This document shows, one piece after another, positions 1 through 8,998 of a DNA stretch of 42,971 nt. A model generated the notes under the pieces. The model ran no database searches. It was not told where the DNA came from and saw only the letters and a list, made by a program, of their open reading frames with translations. Within the stretch, counting starts at the first letter, position 1. Each line of letters begins with the position of its first letter. The translations under genes and the position numbers were made by a program. This stretch comes from a virus: the IMG/VR virus record IMGVR_UViG_3300027659_000069, positions 1 through 42,971 of that record; one strand, given 5' to 3'.

Positions 1-2
1 TG

Positions 3-1457
3 CTTGCAAGGTATGTTGTTTTCTTTATTAAAAATTTGCAATACATTAAAAAGGCAGAGACCATGAGAACTCAGTTTGGTTGGGTAGAGGGGAACAGCAA
101 GTTCATCCTCGGTGATAGAGAGATTACAAAAGACGGAGTGTTTTACAGCCCGCCGTCAAGCGTTACAAAAGATATTGCCGCAAAGCTAATTGCCAAAGGC
201 ACGATGGAGAAGTGGAAAGAAGCGTTCAACATGTACGCTAGGCCGGGGCTTGAACCCCACGCATTTGCCGCACTCACGGCATTTGGCTCACCACTGTTGA
301 AATTTACAGGTCTTGAAGGTGCAATCATTAACGTGATTCACCCTGAGTCTGGTTCAGGTAAGTCGACAGCGTTGTTTATGTGCAACAGTGTGTATGGTGA
401 ACCCAAGGGGTTGACCTCTATGTACAAGGACACGTTCAACGCAAAGATGCACCAGCTTGGCGTGATGAACAATCTGCCTAACACGATCGACGAGATTACC
501 AACCTGAGTGGTATGGAGTTCTCTGACTTGGCGTACAGCATCAGCCAAGGCCGAGGCAAAAACAAAATGAACGGGCAGACCAATACGTTGCGTGTTAACA
601 ACACTAGCTGGCAGGGTATGACTTTGTGCTCGGCAAACGCCAGCTTCTATGAAAAGTTAGGTGTGGCAAAGAATACGCCCGATGGCGAGTCCATGCGTCT
701 GCTTGAGTACAAGATTGAACCCAACGGCATCATTGAGGTGCAAGAGGGTAAGCAAATGTTTGACCATCAGCTTCGGGAAAACTTTGGGCATGCGGGCGAA
801 ATCTACATCCAGTGGCTTGTCAATAACTTGGAAGAAGCAATAGCTTTGGTGCGTAAGATTCAGGCTCGGCTTGATAGGGAAGTACAGTTTAATCAGAAGG
901 AGCGTTTCTGGTCAGGTGTGTCGGCTTGCAACATAGCTGGTGGTTTGATTTCATCTCAATTGGAACTGCACAACTACGACATGAAAGCTGTGTACGACTG
1001 GCTCAAGGGCATGCTTGGTGAAATGCGGTTTGAGATTCAAGCCCCTAACTCAACACCCGTAACAATCCTTGGTGAGTTTGTTAACGCCCACATTATTAAT
1101 GCTTTAGTTGTAAATGGTGAGGTTGATGCTCGTAGTAATCTGCAGTCTATGCCCATGCTTGAGCCCCGTGGAGAGCTGCTCATACGCTACGAGCCAGATA
1201 CCAAAGAACTCTTTATCGCGGCCAAACAATTTAAAGACTTCTGCGTCAAACAGCAAATCAATTACAAGACCACCTTGAAAGAATTGGGTAATGCTAAGAT
1301 TTATTTAGAGGGTGTAAACAAACGAATGTCCAAGGGCATGAAGGTTGTATCTCCCGCAGTTCGGGTGTTGAAGTTTGACGCATCAGCCACCGAGTTCTTA
1401 CAGATGGACGCCCTTGTAGCTACAGATGAAAATCGAGACGGTGACGTATCAAATTGA
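3..1457 (+). CDS. DUF927-type phage helicase/primase, 5'-truncated by the window edge
   Basis: Probable replicative helicase/primase of the DUF927 (D5/P4-like) group. The reading frame is open through the left edge; the first possible start inside the window is a TTG at 36, but the frame upstream is coding-like, so the true start probably lies outside. A P-loop with the core ESGSGKST sits near nt 345-368, about 104 residues after the TTG. A Walker B-like NTIDEIT follows about 45 residues later, then an SQGRGKNKMNG segment like the basic sensor region of this family. The C-terminal part (about 200 residues) shows no motif I know. Seen: the P-loop and acidic box. Known: DUF927 proteins occur in phage replication modules as ATP-driven helicases. 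Inferred: the N-terminal primase part, if any, lies to the left. It overlaps the next gene by 32 bp and shares its terminator. Confidence 0.72.
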   Translation, partial: LARYVVFFIKNLQYIKKAETMRTQFGWVEGNSKFILGDREITKDGVFYSPPSSVTKDIAAKLIAKGTMEKWKEAFNMYARPGLEPHAFAALTAFGSPLLKFTGLEGAIINVIHPESGSGKSTALFMCNSVYGEPKGLTSMYKDTFNAKMHQLGVMNNLPNTIDEITNLSGMEFSDLAYSISQGRGKNKMNGQTNTLRVNNTSWQGMTLCSANASFYEKLGVAKNTPDGESMRLLEYKIEPNGIIEVQEGKQMFDHQLRENFGHAGEIYIQWLVNNLEEAIALVRKIQARLDREVQFNQKERFWSGVSACNIAGGLISSQLELHNYDMKAVYDWLKGMLGEMRFEIQAPNSTPVTILGEFVNAHIINALVVNGEVDARSNLQSMPMLEPRGELLIRYEPDTKELFIAAKQFKDFCVKQQINYKTTLKELGNAKIYLEGVNKRMSKGMKVVSPAVRVLKFDASATEFLQMDALVATDENRDGDVSN

Positions 1458-1620
1458 TTGGTCTAAATTTCGGCGTGGCTACTCTTTCTTTGTACCCTGC
1501 ATTGACGAGAAGGCCGCCCGGGAAACAATTGCGGCAATAAGTAAACGGCTAAAGATGACTACTGTTACAAAAGTAGTTATAGAAGAAGGCATTAAGGGCT
1601 TGCGTGTGTGGCGAGTTTGA
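1426..1620 (+). CDS. Small conserved phage protein, unknown function
   Basis: A 64-residue basic protein whose ATG lies inside the end of the helicase gene, in another frame, so it is probably translationally coupled. It has a WSKFRRGYSFFVPC segment followed by a likely helix (DEKAARETIAAISKRL) and a beta-rich basic tail ending GLRVWRV. The pattern of strand, helix and strand suggests a compact alpha/beta fold. I recall similar short proteins beside replication genes of aquatic phages, but know no function. The stop lies 49 nt before the terminator stem, so it is the last gene of the leftmost rightward operon. No clear Shine-Dalgarno sequence is visible, consistent with coupling to the overlapping upstream gene. 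Confidence 0.6.
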   Translation: MKIETVTYQIDWSKFRRGYSFFVPCIDEKAARETIAAISKRLKMTTVTKVVIEEGIKGLRVWRV

Positions 1621-1669
1621 GCTACACTAAACCCTGAGATTTTCCTGAGTCAGTTGCTACTCTCCTCTT

Positions 1670-1698
1670 ATCCCCGGCTAATCACCGGGGATTTTTTT
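1670..1698 (+). terminator. Intrinsic terminator of the helicase operon
   Basis: An 8-bp stem (ATCCCCGG at 1670-1677 with CCGGGGAT at 1685-1692), a 7-nt loop, and a T-run at 1692-1698. The T-run is only on the + strand side, so it ends rightward transcripts. The TGA stop of the opposing 2435-residue gene (1682-1684) lies in the loop. Confidence 0.88.
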
Positions 1699-4600
1699 CG
1701 GCCATACCAGTCAACTCTACTTTGCGCCGTTCTTCCATTTCTTTTTCCCTGCGCTCAAGCTTCTTCTCAAGGTTGCTAATAGCTTCGTCACCTATACCGT
1801 AGAACTTCTTAGTTGTGGTTACACCGGCTGGCGCTTTTTGACGTTGTTCGTCTTTTGTCTTCAAAGATTTCTTAATGTCTTTGATCTTCAACGAGTAGTC
1901 TGGGTATTGCTTGTTAAACTGTTCAACGTCTTTATCTATGATGTTGTCAAACTTAGCATCACCTTCGTCCGTACCCTTACGGTTTTGAATATCTAACTTG
2001 CGCAGTATCTTGTTACGTTCGTTCAGGATGTCCTGTTCTTTAGACAGCATTTTGAAACCAGCTTCTTTAACACTAGCGGTAAGCGCGGGGGCAAAACCAA
2101 TTATTTGGCCAACTTTTTCAGACGTCTTAACGTTTTCAGGCGCAACTAGCTCTACACCTGTTGCCGACTTGATACCTTCAACGTCATATTTTTGCGCAAG
2201 TAAGAAGTCTCTAATTGGTTTAGGCATCATCTTTTCGTTGCCCTTTTCATAGTCTCCAAGCATGTACTGTTCAACAGCGTCAACCATACTAGTTGCTACG
2301 CTTAAAGTGGGGCCACCAAAATACGCAGCCAAGAAACCTGCTGCGGCTTCTTTAACATTCTTAGTAGACTTACCGTCCTTTGCCCAAATGTCATTGAGAC
2401 CAATCCTTGAAGATACGCTCCAACCTGTAACAGCATTAACAGGGCCGTCCATAATCCATTCGTCGAGGGGTACTCCACCAACTGAATACTCACCAAACTT
2501 TTGCGGCATGTAAACTTCTCTGAGCCACATCTCTGGATCCATGTCTTTAAGTTCTTCAGGTAAGTCTTCCTCATCTACCTTGTCTTTAAGCCCAGCCACA
2601 ATACCGTGAATTAATATGGAGTAAGCAGGGATGCCCGCTAAACCCGCTATAGAACCAGCAGTCATGTAAATACCAATAAACTTAGCCAGCGCTTCTTTTT
2701 TACCCTCTTTGTTAAAGAACGGAAGCATCTTTAAAAAGTTACCAACTAATTGCTGAATCATAACCACGGGGTACATCTTCATTGCAAACGCAACACGCCC
2801 CACACCACGTTGCATCCAACGTGGTTTGTTTGTAGTCTCATAGTCGCCGAGCGCCTCACGAGTGTCATCAGCGGCTTGTTTAATTGCGTCGGCTTCGGAC
2901 AGTCCACGCTGTTTGCCCAAACGATACGAAGCTAGGTACACCACCTCACGGGTTAGGCGCTCCATGTTGTGCATTAATGCACCAGTTATAAGATACGCGG
3001 CTTCCTTGCCCCTACCTCTGACACTTTCTAAATCGGATACAGGGGTCTGAGAGTAATCGTACACCTGTGCAACGTAGGTAGACTGCGCCACATTCATGCG
3101 GGTCATAGCTTGAATAGCCCGCTTCTCATCTGCGGGTAAGTTCTTAGCGTTAGCAATACTGGGGGCAACGTAGCGGTGCGTGCCGTCTACATTCTCTTTA
3201 ACAACACCGTACTGATTTAAGTACGTTATCATTTTTCCAAGTTCTTTTGCCGTTCTAATAGGCGAGAAGCCATGGTTAGCCGCCAAGATAGGCAGGGCAG
3301 AGACATATATAGATATAGGCTGGATCAACGCAGTCGACGCACTAGTAAGTGTCCACAGGTACGTAACCCTGTTAGCTACTCCGGCAACTGCATCCCAAAC
3401 GTCCTGTGGTCTTGGTGACAACACAGTTGCTACACGCCGCTCCAACTCTTTTACATACGGTAGTAAGTATTCTCTACCTACGATACTATCCCTTGCGGCA
3501 GAAGTAACGTTACGCATCTTTTGCGCATATTTGAGGCGAGCCAACTGCACAGACATTTTTGCGGCTGTTTTAGCCACATTCTGAATAAAGTCGGTTCTAT
3601 AACCACCACGGCCTTTACGATGGCGGAACATCAGACGGAAGCTTTGCTCGGGCATTGTGTTCAAGAACACTTGGTACACAGAGTCTTTTAGATTTTCTTT
3701 GTAGGCGTTTGTTGTGCCTTCTGTATCCCCAGCAGGAAGCTTAATAGCATCGATTGCTCTAAAGATAGAAGTTAGCAGTTGGCTAGAATCCTTGGCAGTG
3801 TTACGCAAAGCATCAAGGTCGTCGCCTAACTCCATCTCTCCTGAGTCACGCATCTCCTCAATGGATTGTCTTTTCTCTCCGGCAATACGTGCGGCGTCTT
3901 CGTCACGTTCTGTTGCGGATTCATAAATATAAAACGCTCTAGTGGGAGAGGTTGATTTGCCGACAGCCAACCAGAAGTCACCTTCGTCACGCACAAATGG
4001 GAAGAAAGGTTTGATCCGATCTTTGGTCTCGTACGTCTGACGAATAACAGCGGCTAAATTGCTTTTAACTTCATCGGTTAAACCAGAGATACCACGTACC
4101 TGCTCATCTAATAACTCAATGAATAAATCACCCATGTCAACGTAGTAGTCGCGCCACATTTTGTACAACTCTTGACCTTTTGCGCCAAGTGCTTTGTACT
4201 CGGCATCAAACTTCTTATCGCGCACCTTTTGCGTTGTATCCGACGGGTCGTACTGAGCATCCGTCGTTTTGTATATCATCTGGGTTAGCTTCTCTTCCAA
4301 AGTCTTGTCGGCTTTAAAAGCATTACGTGTTACACGGATGCGTTCTTCTGCGGCCTCAAGAAGTGCCTTGGTCATACCCTTCATGTCATTGTGCAAGTCC
4401 AGTGCTTGTTGAACTTGTGGCAGATCGTTTTTAACCCAGTCGGCCAAAAAGTCCCAAGTTGGGAGTCGCACCGCCACTGCACGTTGGCTGCTACTCATTT
4501 TCTTCCAAGCACCCTTGAACAGTATCTTGGCCTTCTCTGGGTCTCTAAGCTTTTGCAACATCCCAGCGTTCTTAACTTTCTGAGAGTCTGCAGATTGTTG

Positions 4601-7600
4601 ATATGTAATCTCAGCCTTTACGCGAGCCTTAGTAAGTTCTTTGGCGGTGCGCAGTTCTTTTTGTTCGCCCTTATCCGCGTCTTCATCAAACTCAGGGGGG
4701 GTGTAGTTAATCTTTTGTGGGAGTGCGCCACCTTTTGTATCAACTTTGGTCAGCCTTGTGCCGAGCATTTTGTCAGTAATATCGACTAGATCAGTAAACG
4801 CAGTGGCATCTCCGGCCTTAACACCAAACAAATCACGGATGCTGTCGACAAAACCAGAGAAGCCTGTGCCACGTTTACCTTGCACGCTCATCAAGAACTT
4901 CTGGAACTCAGGGCTAGACATGCCGTAAGCCAAGAACTCATGAGGATCGGAGAACACACCAATAGATACTTTGCCCGTTCTGTCGCGGTCAGTAGTGCCC
5001 TCAATCATTTTCTGCACTTCTGGGGATAGTTCGCCAAACAGCACGCCTTCTTCATACGCTTCTTGCGTACGCTTCATTAGGCTTTCCATCTCACGCATAA
5101 ACTTCTGCAGGCTAGCGTTTTTAAATCCTTTGAATAGACCTGCGTCAATACGACTAGCCGTTGCTGCGTGTAGCAATTCGTGCAACACTGTTATAACGTT
5201 TATACCTTGTTGGTCTCCGAAGCTACTACCACGCACGTATATGGTACGTTCTTTAGATCCCGGGGTATAAACAAACAAACCACGCGCACCGCTTAGCTGA
5301 GCTGGTATTGAATCGCCCTTCTCAACCACCACAAACTTAACGTTAATTACAAAGTTACGGATACGCTGCGCTACAAACCGTTGGAATAGATTACCAGTCT
5401 TAATGATGTGCGCAATTGCTTGTGAACCGTTAGTCAGCCCGCTAAACCCTGTGTCGGCTTTAGCTACTTTAACGTCCGATGACTTGCTAGCTTTAGATTC
5501 TGTTTTACCTGATACACCCGGGGCTGAGACTGCGCCAAGTACATCTTCTTTGGGGCCAGAAAGAACATCTTGAGCGGCTTTGATACCCCGGCGAATGTCA
5601 GCAAGCTCTGCTTCCGTAGCCTTAGAGTTTTTAATGTCTGCGCTAATCCGTTTGCCTATTGCGCTGCCACGAGCAATGTTAGGGTTACCCTGTAGTTCTA
5701 ACAAACCACGAAGCGCGCTGCGCCGAGACTGTCGTGCGTCAATCTCAGCTTGCTCAGCTTCTTCAAAGCTAAGTTCTTCAATCTGCTCTGGCGTTAAAGT
5801 CTGGTTAAGTTGGGCAACAAACTTCTTTCGGTTGTACTCAGCGTCGTTGTTAATTCGAGTTTGTTCGTTACGGGTTAACTTCTTCTGTTCCTTAACTTCA
5901 GGGGGTGCGGCTGGACGACCACGAGTTTTACCGGCTACTGCTCCGGCTGGTGGTGCTTCTTGTCCTTCTTGCGTTGTTTCGATGGTTTCAGAGGTTTCAG
6001 TGCCAACGTCGGCTCCTTTAGTTTTTGTGGAAGGTTTAGTTTTATCAAGCCCAGTATCAAACAAACCGACTGATGAGTGTTGGTCGTCACTGAACCTAAT
6101 ACCATCGTACCCCAAAGCTTTAAGCGGGCCAATAATGTCTTTCTTTAATTGGTCACCATACGCAGAACTAAATTTTGTAAGCCCCCAAAAGCCACTGTTA
6201 AGTTGAGTGGTGCTATCTGGGTCAGTCTTATCCCGTGCGTCAAATTTAGCCGCGTCTACAAGATCACTGCCGACTCTAGTGGTCGGTGTTAAGCCCGCAA
6301 TTACATCCCGTCCTTCTGGAGTAGAAATGTCCAGTAGCTTTAACCCACTAAAGTCTTGTGTGATAATGCGCGAAGTCTTAGGCACAACCCCAGCCGTACC
6401 GCTGTCTGGATTGGTCATCTCTTCTGCTTGGGCTTGGCTCAGACTTGGGTACGCTTTATCAAGAGGTTGAATTGTGTCTTGGTTAATTAGTCCCTCTTCA
6501 GGAGCAACGCCGACCGCTTTCCACGTCTCACCGTCAAGCCCATAAATAACACCGTTACGATCAACAATGTATTTCTGTGTGTTATCGAGTCTTGCACGCC
6601 CACCACCACCATTTTGCGCATAACGCTCTGCAGTAGATAAGTCTTCACCAAAGAATACCATGCCCCCGCTTTTCTCTGGGTCAAGAGTGTCGTACTGCGT
6701 GTTTGTACCGTGGTACAGGGTGGTAGCTTTTTCTGGTGTAGCTTTTGGCGCTGCTTTTTTTTGGCGTTGGGTTATTTCTGTCTTTACAAGGTCGTACTCA
6801 ACATCGCTAAGACTAGTATTAGTAAGTTCTGTATCAAGCTGATCGTCCGATAACGCACGTACTGTTTCGGGTGTAACTGCTCCACGAGTTAGGGTAAATG
6901 GCGATGGCTTTGTTTCTTTAGTTACTTGCGGTAGTAGTTCTAAGTCATCTATGCTATCCGTTAAATTTTTTAATATTTGTTCGTTAGTTTGAACACCTTG
7001 AGCACCCAAATTTAATGAATTAAGGTCGTCGCCAATAACTCGTACGGTTGTATCTATTACTTTGCCAGACGCATCTCGAACAATTGTTAATGATGCTTGC
7101 TCACCCGCATACAATACAGGGAGGCTAGTTTTAGTCTCTCCCCCTTTTAATGCAGCCTGCTGTGTTCCTTCTCCAGTAGTAGCTCCTGCAACATCCTGTC
7201 CAGTAGGTACCACTCCACTTGGCTTAGCGACTCCAACTCCTCCGGCGGGGGGCTCTGCACTGGGCTGTCCAGCCACGCTAACGCTCTCTCCACTTGGTGT
7301 ACTGATAGGTTCAACAATATTTGTTGTTCCTCCTGTTTCGTCCTTTGCAAGCTCATCTGCTTGTGCCTCCTCTTGGGCTAGTTGTTGTGCGTCAAGCTTT
7401 GCCTGTTGTGGTGGAACCCCAGCCGCAATCAGTTCTTGTGCAATCTGCTCTTCACGACTTTCGGGTATCTTAATAGCCGCAGTTTTATTTTCGGCTTTTA
7501 TGGCATCGGCAACTCTACGTGCTGCCATATTTTTAGCAGTATCAGGAGGCGTGCCTAATGCAACCAATCGTTCGTATTCTTGTTGAACACGAGCTTCACG

Positions 7601-8989
7601 AACTGCATCGGGTGTTGTCTTTGGTATGGGTGGAGGTGGTGGAGGTGTCTCTTTTAAGTCATCGCTTGGACGCACTTCCCCAAGTTCACCTAAGTCCATA
7701 TTTACAGGTTCTTTTTGCGCAGCAAGTTCAGCGTTGATTGCGGCTTCTTGCTCAGCCATCCTAGCGTTACGTAAATTAGAACGCGCTTCTAGTGGAGCAG
7801 TAACGACTCCGGCCAAAGCCTCAAGCAACACATCGGCGGGTTTGTCATCACCTGTGGCTTTTTGTGCTATAAATTCACCGCCAGCACCGCCAGCCGTTTG
7901 GGTTGCCAGCTCTTTACCCCATGCCGCCATCGTAGCTTTTTTAGCCGCAGTACCAGCAAGTTTACCTTCAGCAATAAGAGCCTGCGCAGGTTTTAAGAAC
8001 CTACCAGCTACGCCCAGAGACAAGCCATCAATTACACCAATAATCAAACCGCGTTTAGCGGCTTTATCGCGCATCTCTGCAATAATTTTTGGGTTGGACA
8101 ACGCTTTAGATATTGCGTTTGCATCCAACATATTGACGCCTTTGTCCTGCAGGACGTCAGCCATAACCGAGCCATACTCAGTAGCGCCTGATGTAGAGCC
8201 TCCAGCAACGGATCTAGTTACAACTCCAGCGGGGCCGAGCACTAAAGCAGGAATCATACCGGGCAACGATACTGCCACGGACTCTACCAACATGGTAAAC
8301 GTTGCACGTGGGTTAGAAGCCAGAGCGGAGATAGCTTCGCCGTAGGTTTTGGAGTTACCGATTGCTTCCATACCCGCACGTATATCTTGGGAAGGGGCAG
8401 CGGCTGCTCTTTGTTTTGCATTGCGTGCTAGTAAGCGTCCCGCAGCATCAGCGTCGGCTACACCAGTTTGGAATAGGTAGCTTGTAGCAATATCACCCAG
8501 ACTTGCGTCTACGCGCTTAAACATATTGCCGGTTGCTTCTGCGGCGTACTTTACGGGGGATTCAGTAAATTTAGTTTCAGGTGTAGCTTTAATTTCACCA
8601 GCAGGTTCAGCCCTAGCGCGAGGCGGCGCAGGTACAGCCATTGGTGCTTGCTGTTTAAAGTAGTCACTACCCCGTTGCTGCCCGTGCTTAATTACGTCCT
8701 CAAAATTAACACCCATGCTTTGAAGAGACTGCTTTAATTTTGCTTGGTCAGCGCCCTCTTCAAGAAGGTTGACGGCATCGTCAAGCATTTCAACCCGATT
8801 TTTATACGGGGCGCGTTTAGGCTGCTCGGATATTTTTTCTACTACGGGGGTAGCCGGAGCAGGCGTTGGCGCGGGGGCTGGTCTGCTTTCCGCAATTAAA
8901 CTTTGAACGGTAGAATCAATAACGTCTGGGTTTGTGCCGTCGGGAAACCTTAGAACTCTTCCATCCGCGAGTTTTGCCTCGATTGCCAT
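1682..8989 (-). CDS. Giant polyvalent protein with ADP-ribosyltransferase-like and zinc-metallopeptidase-like domains
   Basis: 2435 residues, last gene of the leftward late block. The N-terminus (GRVLRFPDGTNPDVID) is a short module I recall at the start of large phage proteins. Residues 440-620 are Pro/Ala/Gln-rich linker. An ART-PolyVal-like domain spans about 757-980: LYHGT at 758-762, STAERYA at 785-791, and the closing GYDGIRF at 960-966. A metallopeptidase-like domain follows with HELLH at 1270-1274 and DPHEFLAYG (E1351 a likely third zinc ligand). The rest is mostly helical, with a hydrophobic, possibly membrane-inserting stretch around 2100-2135 and a charged C-terminal coil. Known: polyvalent proteins of phages carry several effector domains in one chain and are thought to enter the cell with the DNA. 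Inferred: an ejected internal virion protein that acts early on host targets. A purely structural role for the helical half is equally possible. Confidence 0.75.
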   Translation of the reverse strand: MAIEAKLADGRVLRFPDGTNPDVIDSTVQSLIAESRPAPAPTPAPATPVVEKISEQPKRAPYKNRVEMLDDAVNLLEEGADQAKLKQSLQSMGVNFEDVIKHGQQRGSDYFKQQAPMAVPAPPRARAEPAGEIKATPETKFTESPVKYAAEATGNMFKRVDASLGDIATSYLFQTGVADADAAGRLLARNAKQRAAAAPSQDIRAGMEAIGNSKTYGEAISALASNPRATFTMLVESVAVSLPGMIPALVLGPAGVVTRSVAGGSTSGATEYGSVMADVLQDKGVNMLDANAISKALSNPKIIAEMRDKAAKRGLIIGVIDGLSLGVAGRFLKPAQALIAEGKLAGTAAKKATMAAWGKELATQTAGGAGGEFIAQKATGDDKPADVLLEALAGVVTAPLEARSNLRNARMAEQEAAINAELAAQKEPVNMDLGELGEVRPSDDLKETPPPPPPIPKTTPDAVREARVQQEYERLVALGTPPDTAKNMAARRVADAIKAENKTAAIKIPESREEQIAQELIAAGVPPQQAKLDAQQLAQEEAQADELAKDETGGTTNIVEPISTPSGESVSVAGQPSAEPPAGGVGVAKPSGVVPTGQDVAGATTGEGTQQAALKGGETKTSLPVLYAGEQASLTIVRDASGKVIDTTVRVIGDDLNSLNLGAQGVQTNEQILKNLTDSIDDLELLPQVTKETKPSPFTLTRGAVTPETVRALSDDQLDTELTNTSLSDVEYDLVKTEITQRQKKAAPKATPEKATTLYHGTNTQYDTLDPEKSGGMVFFGEDLSTAERYAQNGGGGRARLDNTQKYIVDRNGVIYGLDGETWKAVGVAPEEGLINQDTIQPLDKAYPSLSQAQAEEMTNPDSGTAGVVPKTSRIITQDFSGLKLLDISTPEGRDVIAGLTPTTRVGSDLVDAAKFDARDKTDPDSTTQLNSGFWGLTKFSSAYGDQLKKDIIGPLKALGYDGIRFSDDQHSSVGLFDTGLDKTKPSTKTKGADVGTETSETIETTQEGQEAPPAGAVAGKTRGRPAAPPEVKEQKKLTRNEQTRINNDAEYNRKKFVAQLNQTLTPEQIEELSFEEAEQAEIDARQSRRSALRGLLELQGNPNIARGSAIGKRISADIKNSKATEAELADIRRGIKAAQDVLSGPKEDVLGAVSAPGVSGKTESKASKSSDVKVAKADTGFSGLTNGSQAIAHIIKTGNLFQRFVAQRIRNFVINVKFVVVEKGDSIPAQLSGARGLFVYTPGSKERTIYVRGSSFGDQQGINVITVLHELLHAATASRIDAGLFKGFKNASLQKFMREMESLMKRTQEAYEEGVLFGELSPEVQKMIEGTTDRDRTGKVSIGVFSDPHEFLAYGMSSPEFQKFLMSVQGKRGTGFSGFVDSIRDLFGVKAGDATAFTDLVDITDKMLGTRLTKVDTKGGALPQKINYTPPEFDEDADKGEQKELRTAKELTKARVKAEITYQQSADSQKVKNAGMLQKLRDPEKAKILFKGAWKKMSSSQRAVAVRLPTWDFLADWVKNDLPQVQQALDLHNDMKGMTKALLEAAEERIRVTRNAFKADKTLEEKLTQMIYKTTDAQYDPSDTTQKVRDKKFDAEYKALGAKGQELYKMWRDYYVDMGDLFIELLDEQVRGISGLTDEVKSNLAAVIRQTYETKDRIKPFFPFVRDEGDFWLAVGKSTSPTRAFYIYESATERDEDAARIAGEKRQSIEEMRDSGEMELGDDLDALRNTAKDSSQLLTSIFRAIDAIKLPAGDTEGTTNAYKENLKDSVYQVFLNTMPEQSFRLMFRHRKGRGGYRTDFIQNVAKTAAKMSVQLARLKYAQKMRNVTSAARDSIVGREYLLPYVKELERRVATVLSPRPQDVWDAVAGVANRVTYLWTLTSASTALIQPISIYVSALPILAANHGFSPIRTAKELGKMITYLNQYGVVKENVDGTHRYVAPSIANAKNLPADEKRAIQAMTRMNVAQSTYVAQVYDYSQTPVSDLESVRGRGKEAAYLITGALMHNMERLTREVVYLASYRLGKQRGLSEADAIKQAADDTREALGDYETTNKPRWMQRGVGRVAFAMKMYPVVMIQQLVGNFLKMLPFFNKEGKKEALAKFIGIYMTAGSIAGLAGIPAYSILIHGIVAGLKDKVDEEDLPEELKDMDPEMWLREVYMPQKFGEYSVGGVPLDEWIMDGPVNAVTGWSVSSRIGLNDIWAKDGKSTKNVKEAAAGFLAAYFGGPTLSVATSMVDAVEQYMLGDYEKGNEKMMPKPIRDFLLAQKYDVEGIKSATGVELVAPENVKTSEKVGQIIGFAPALTASVKEAGFKMLSKEQDILNERNKILRKLDIQNRKGTDEGDAKFDNIIDKDVEQFNKQYPDYSLKIKDIKKSLKTKDEQRQKAPAGVTTTKKFYGIGDEAISNLEKKLERREKEMEERRKVELTGMAEKNPR

Positions 8990-8998
8990 AAAACCCCT

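Noticed and set aside
5580-8345. Several + strand frames of 170-240 codons opposite the giant gene.
   Set aside because: Shadows of a long minus-strand gene with motif-bearing product; Ser-rich unnatural products and no operon context.
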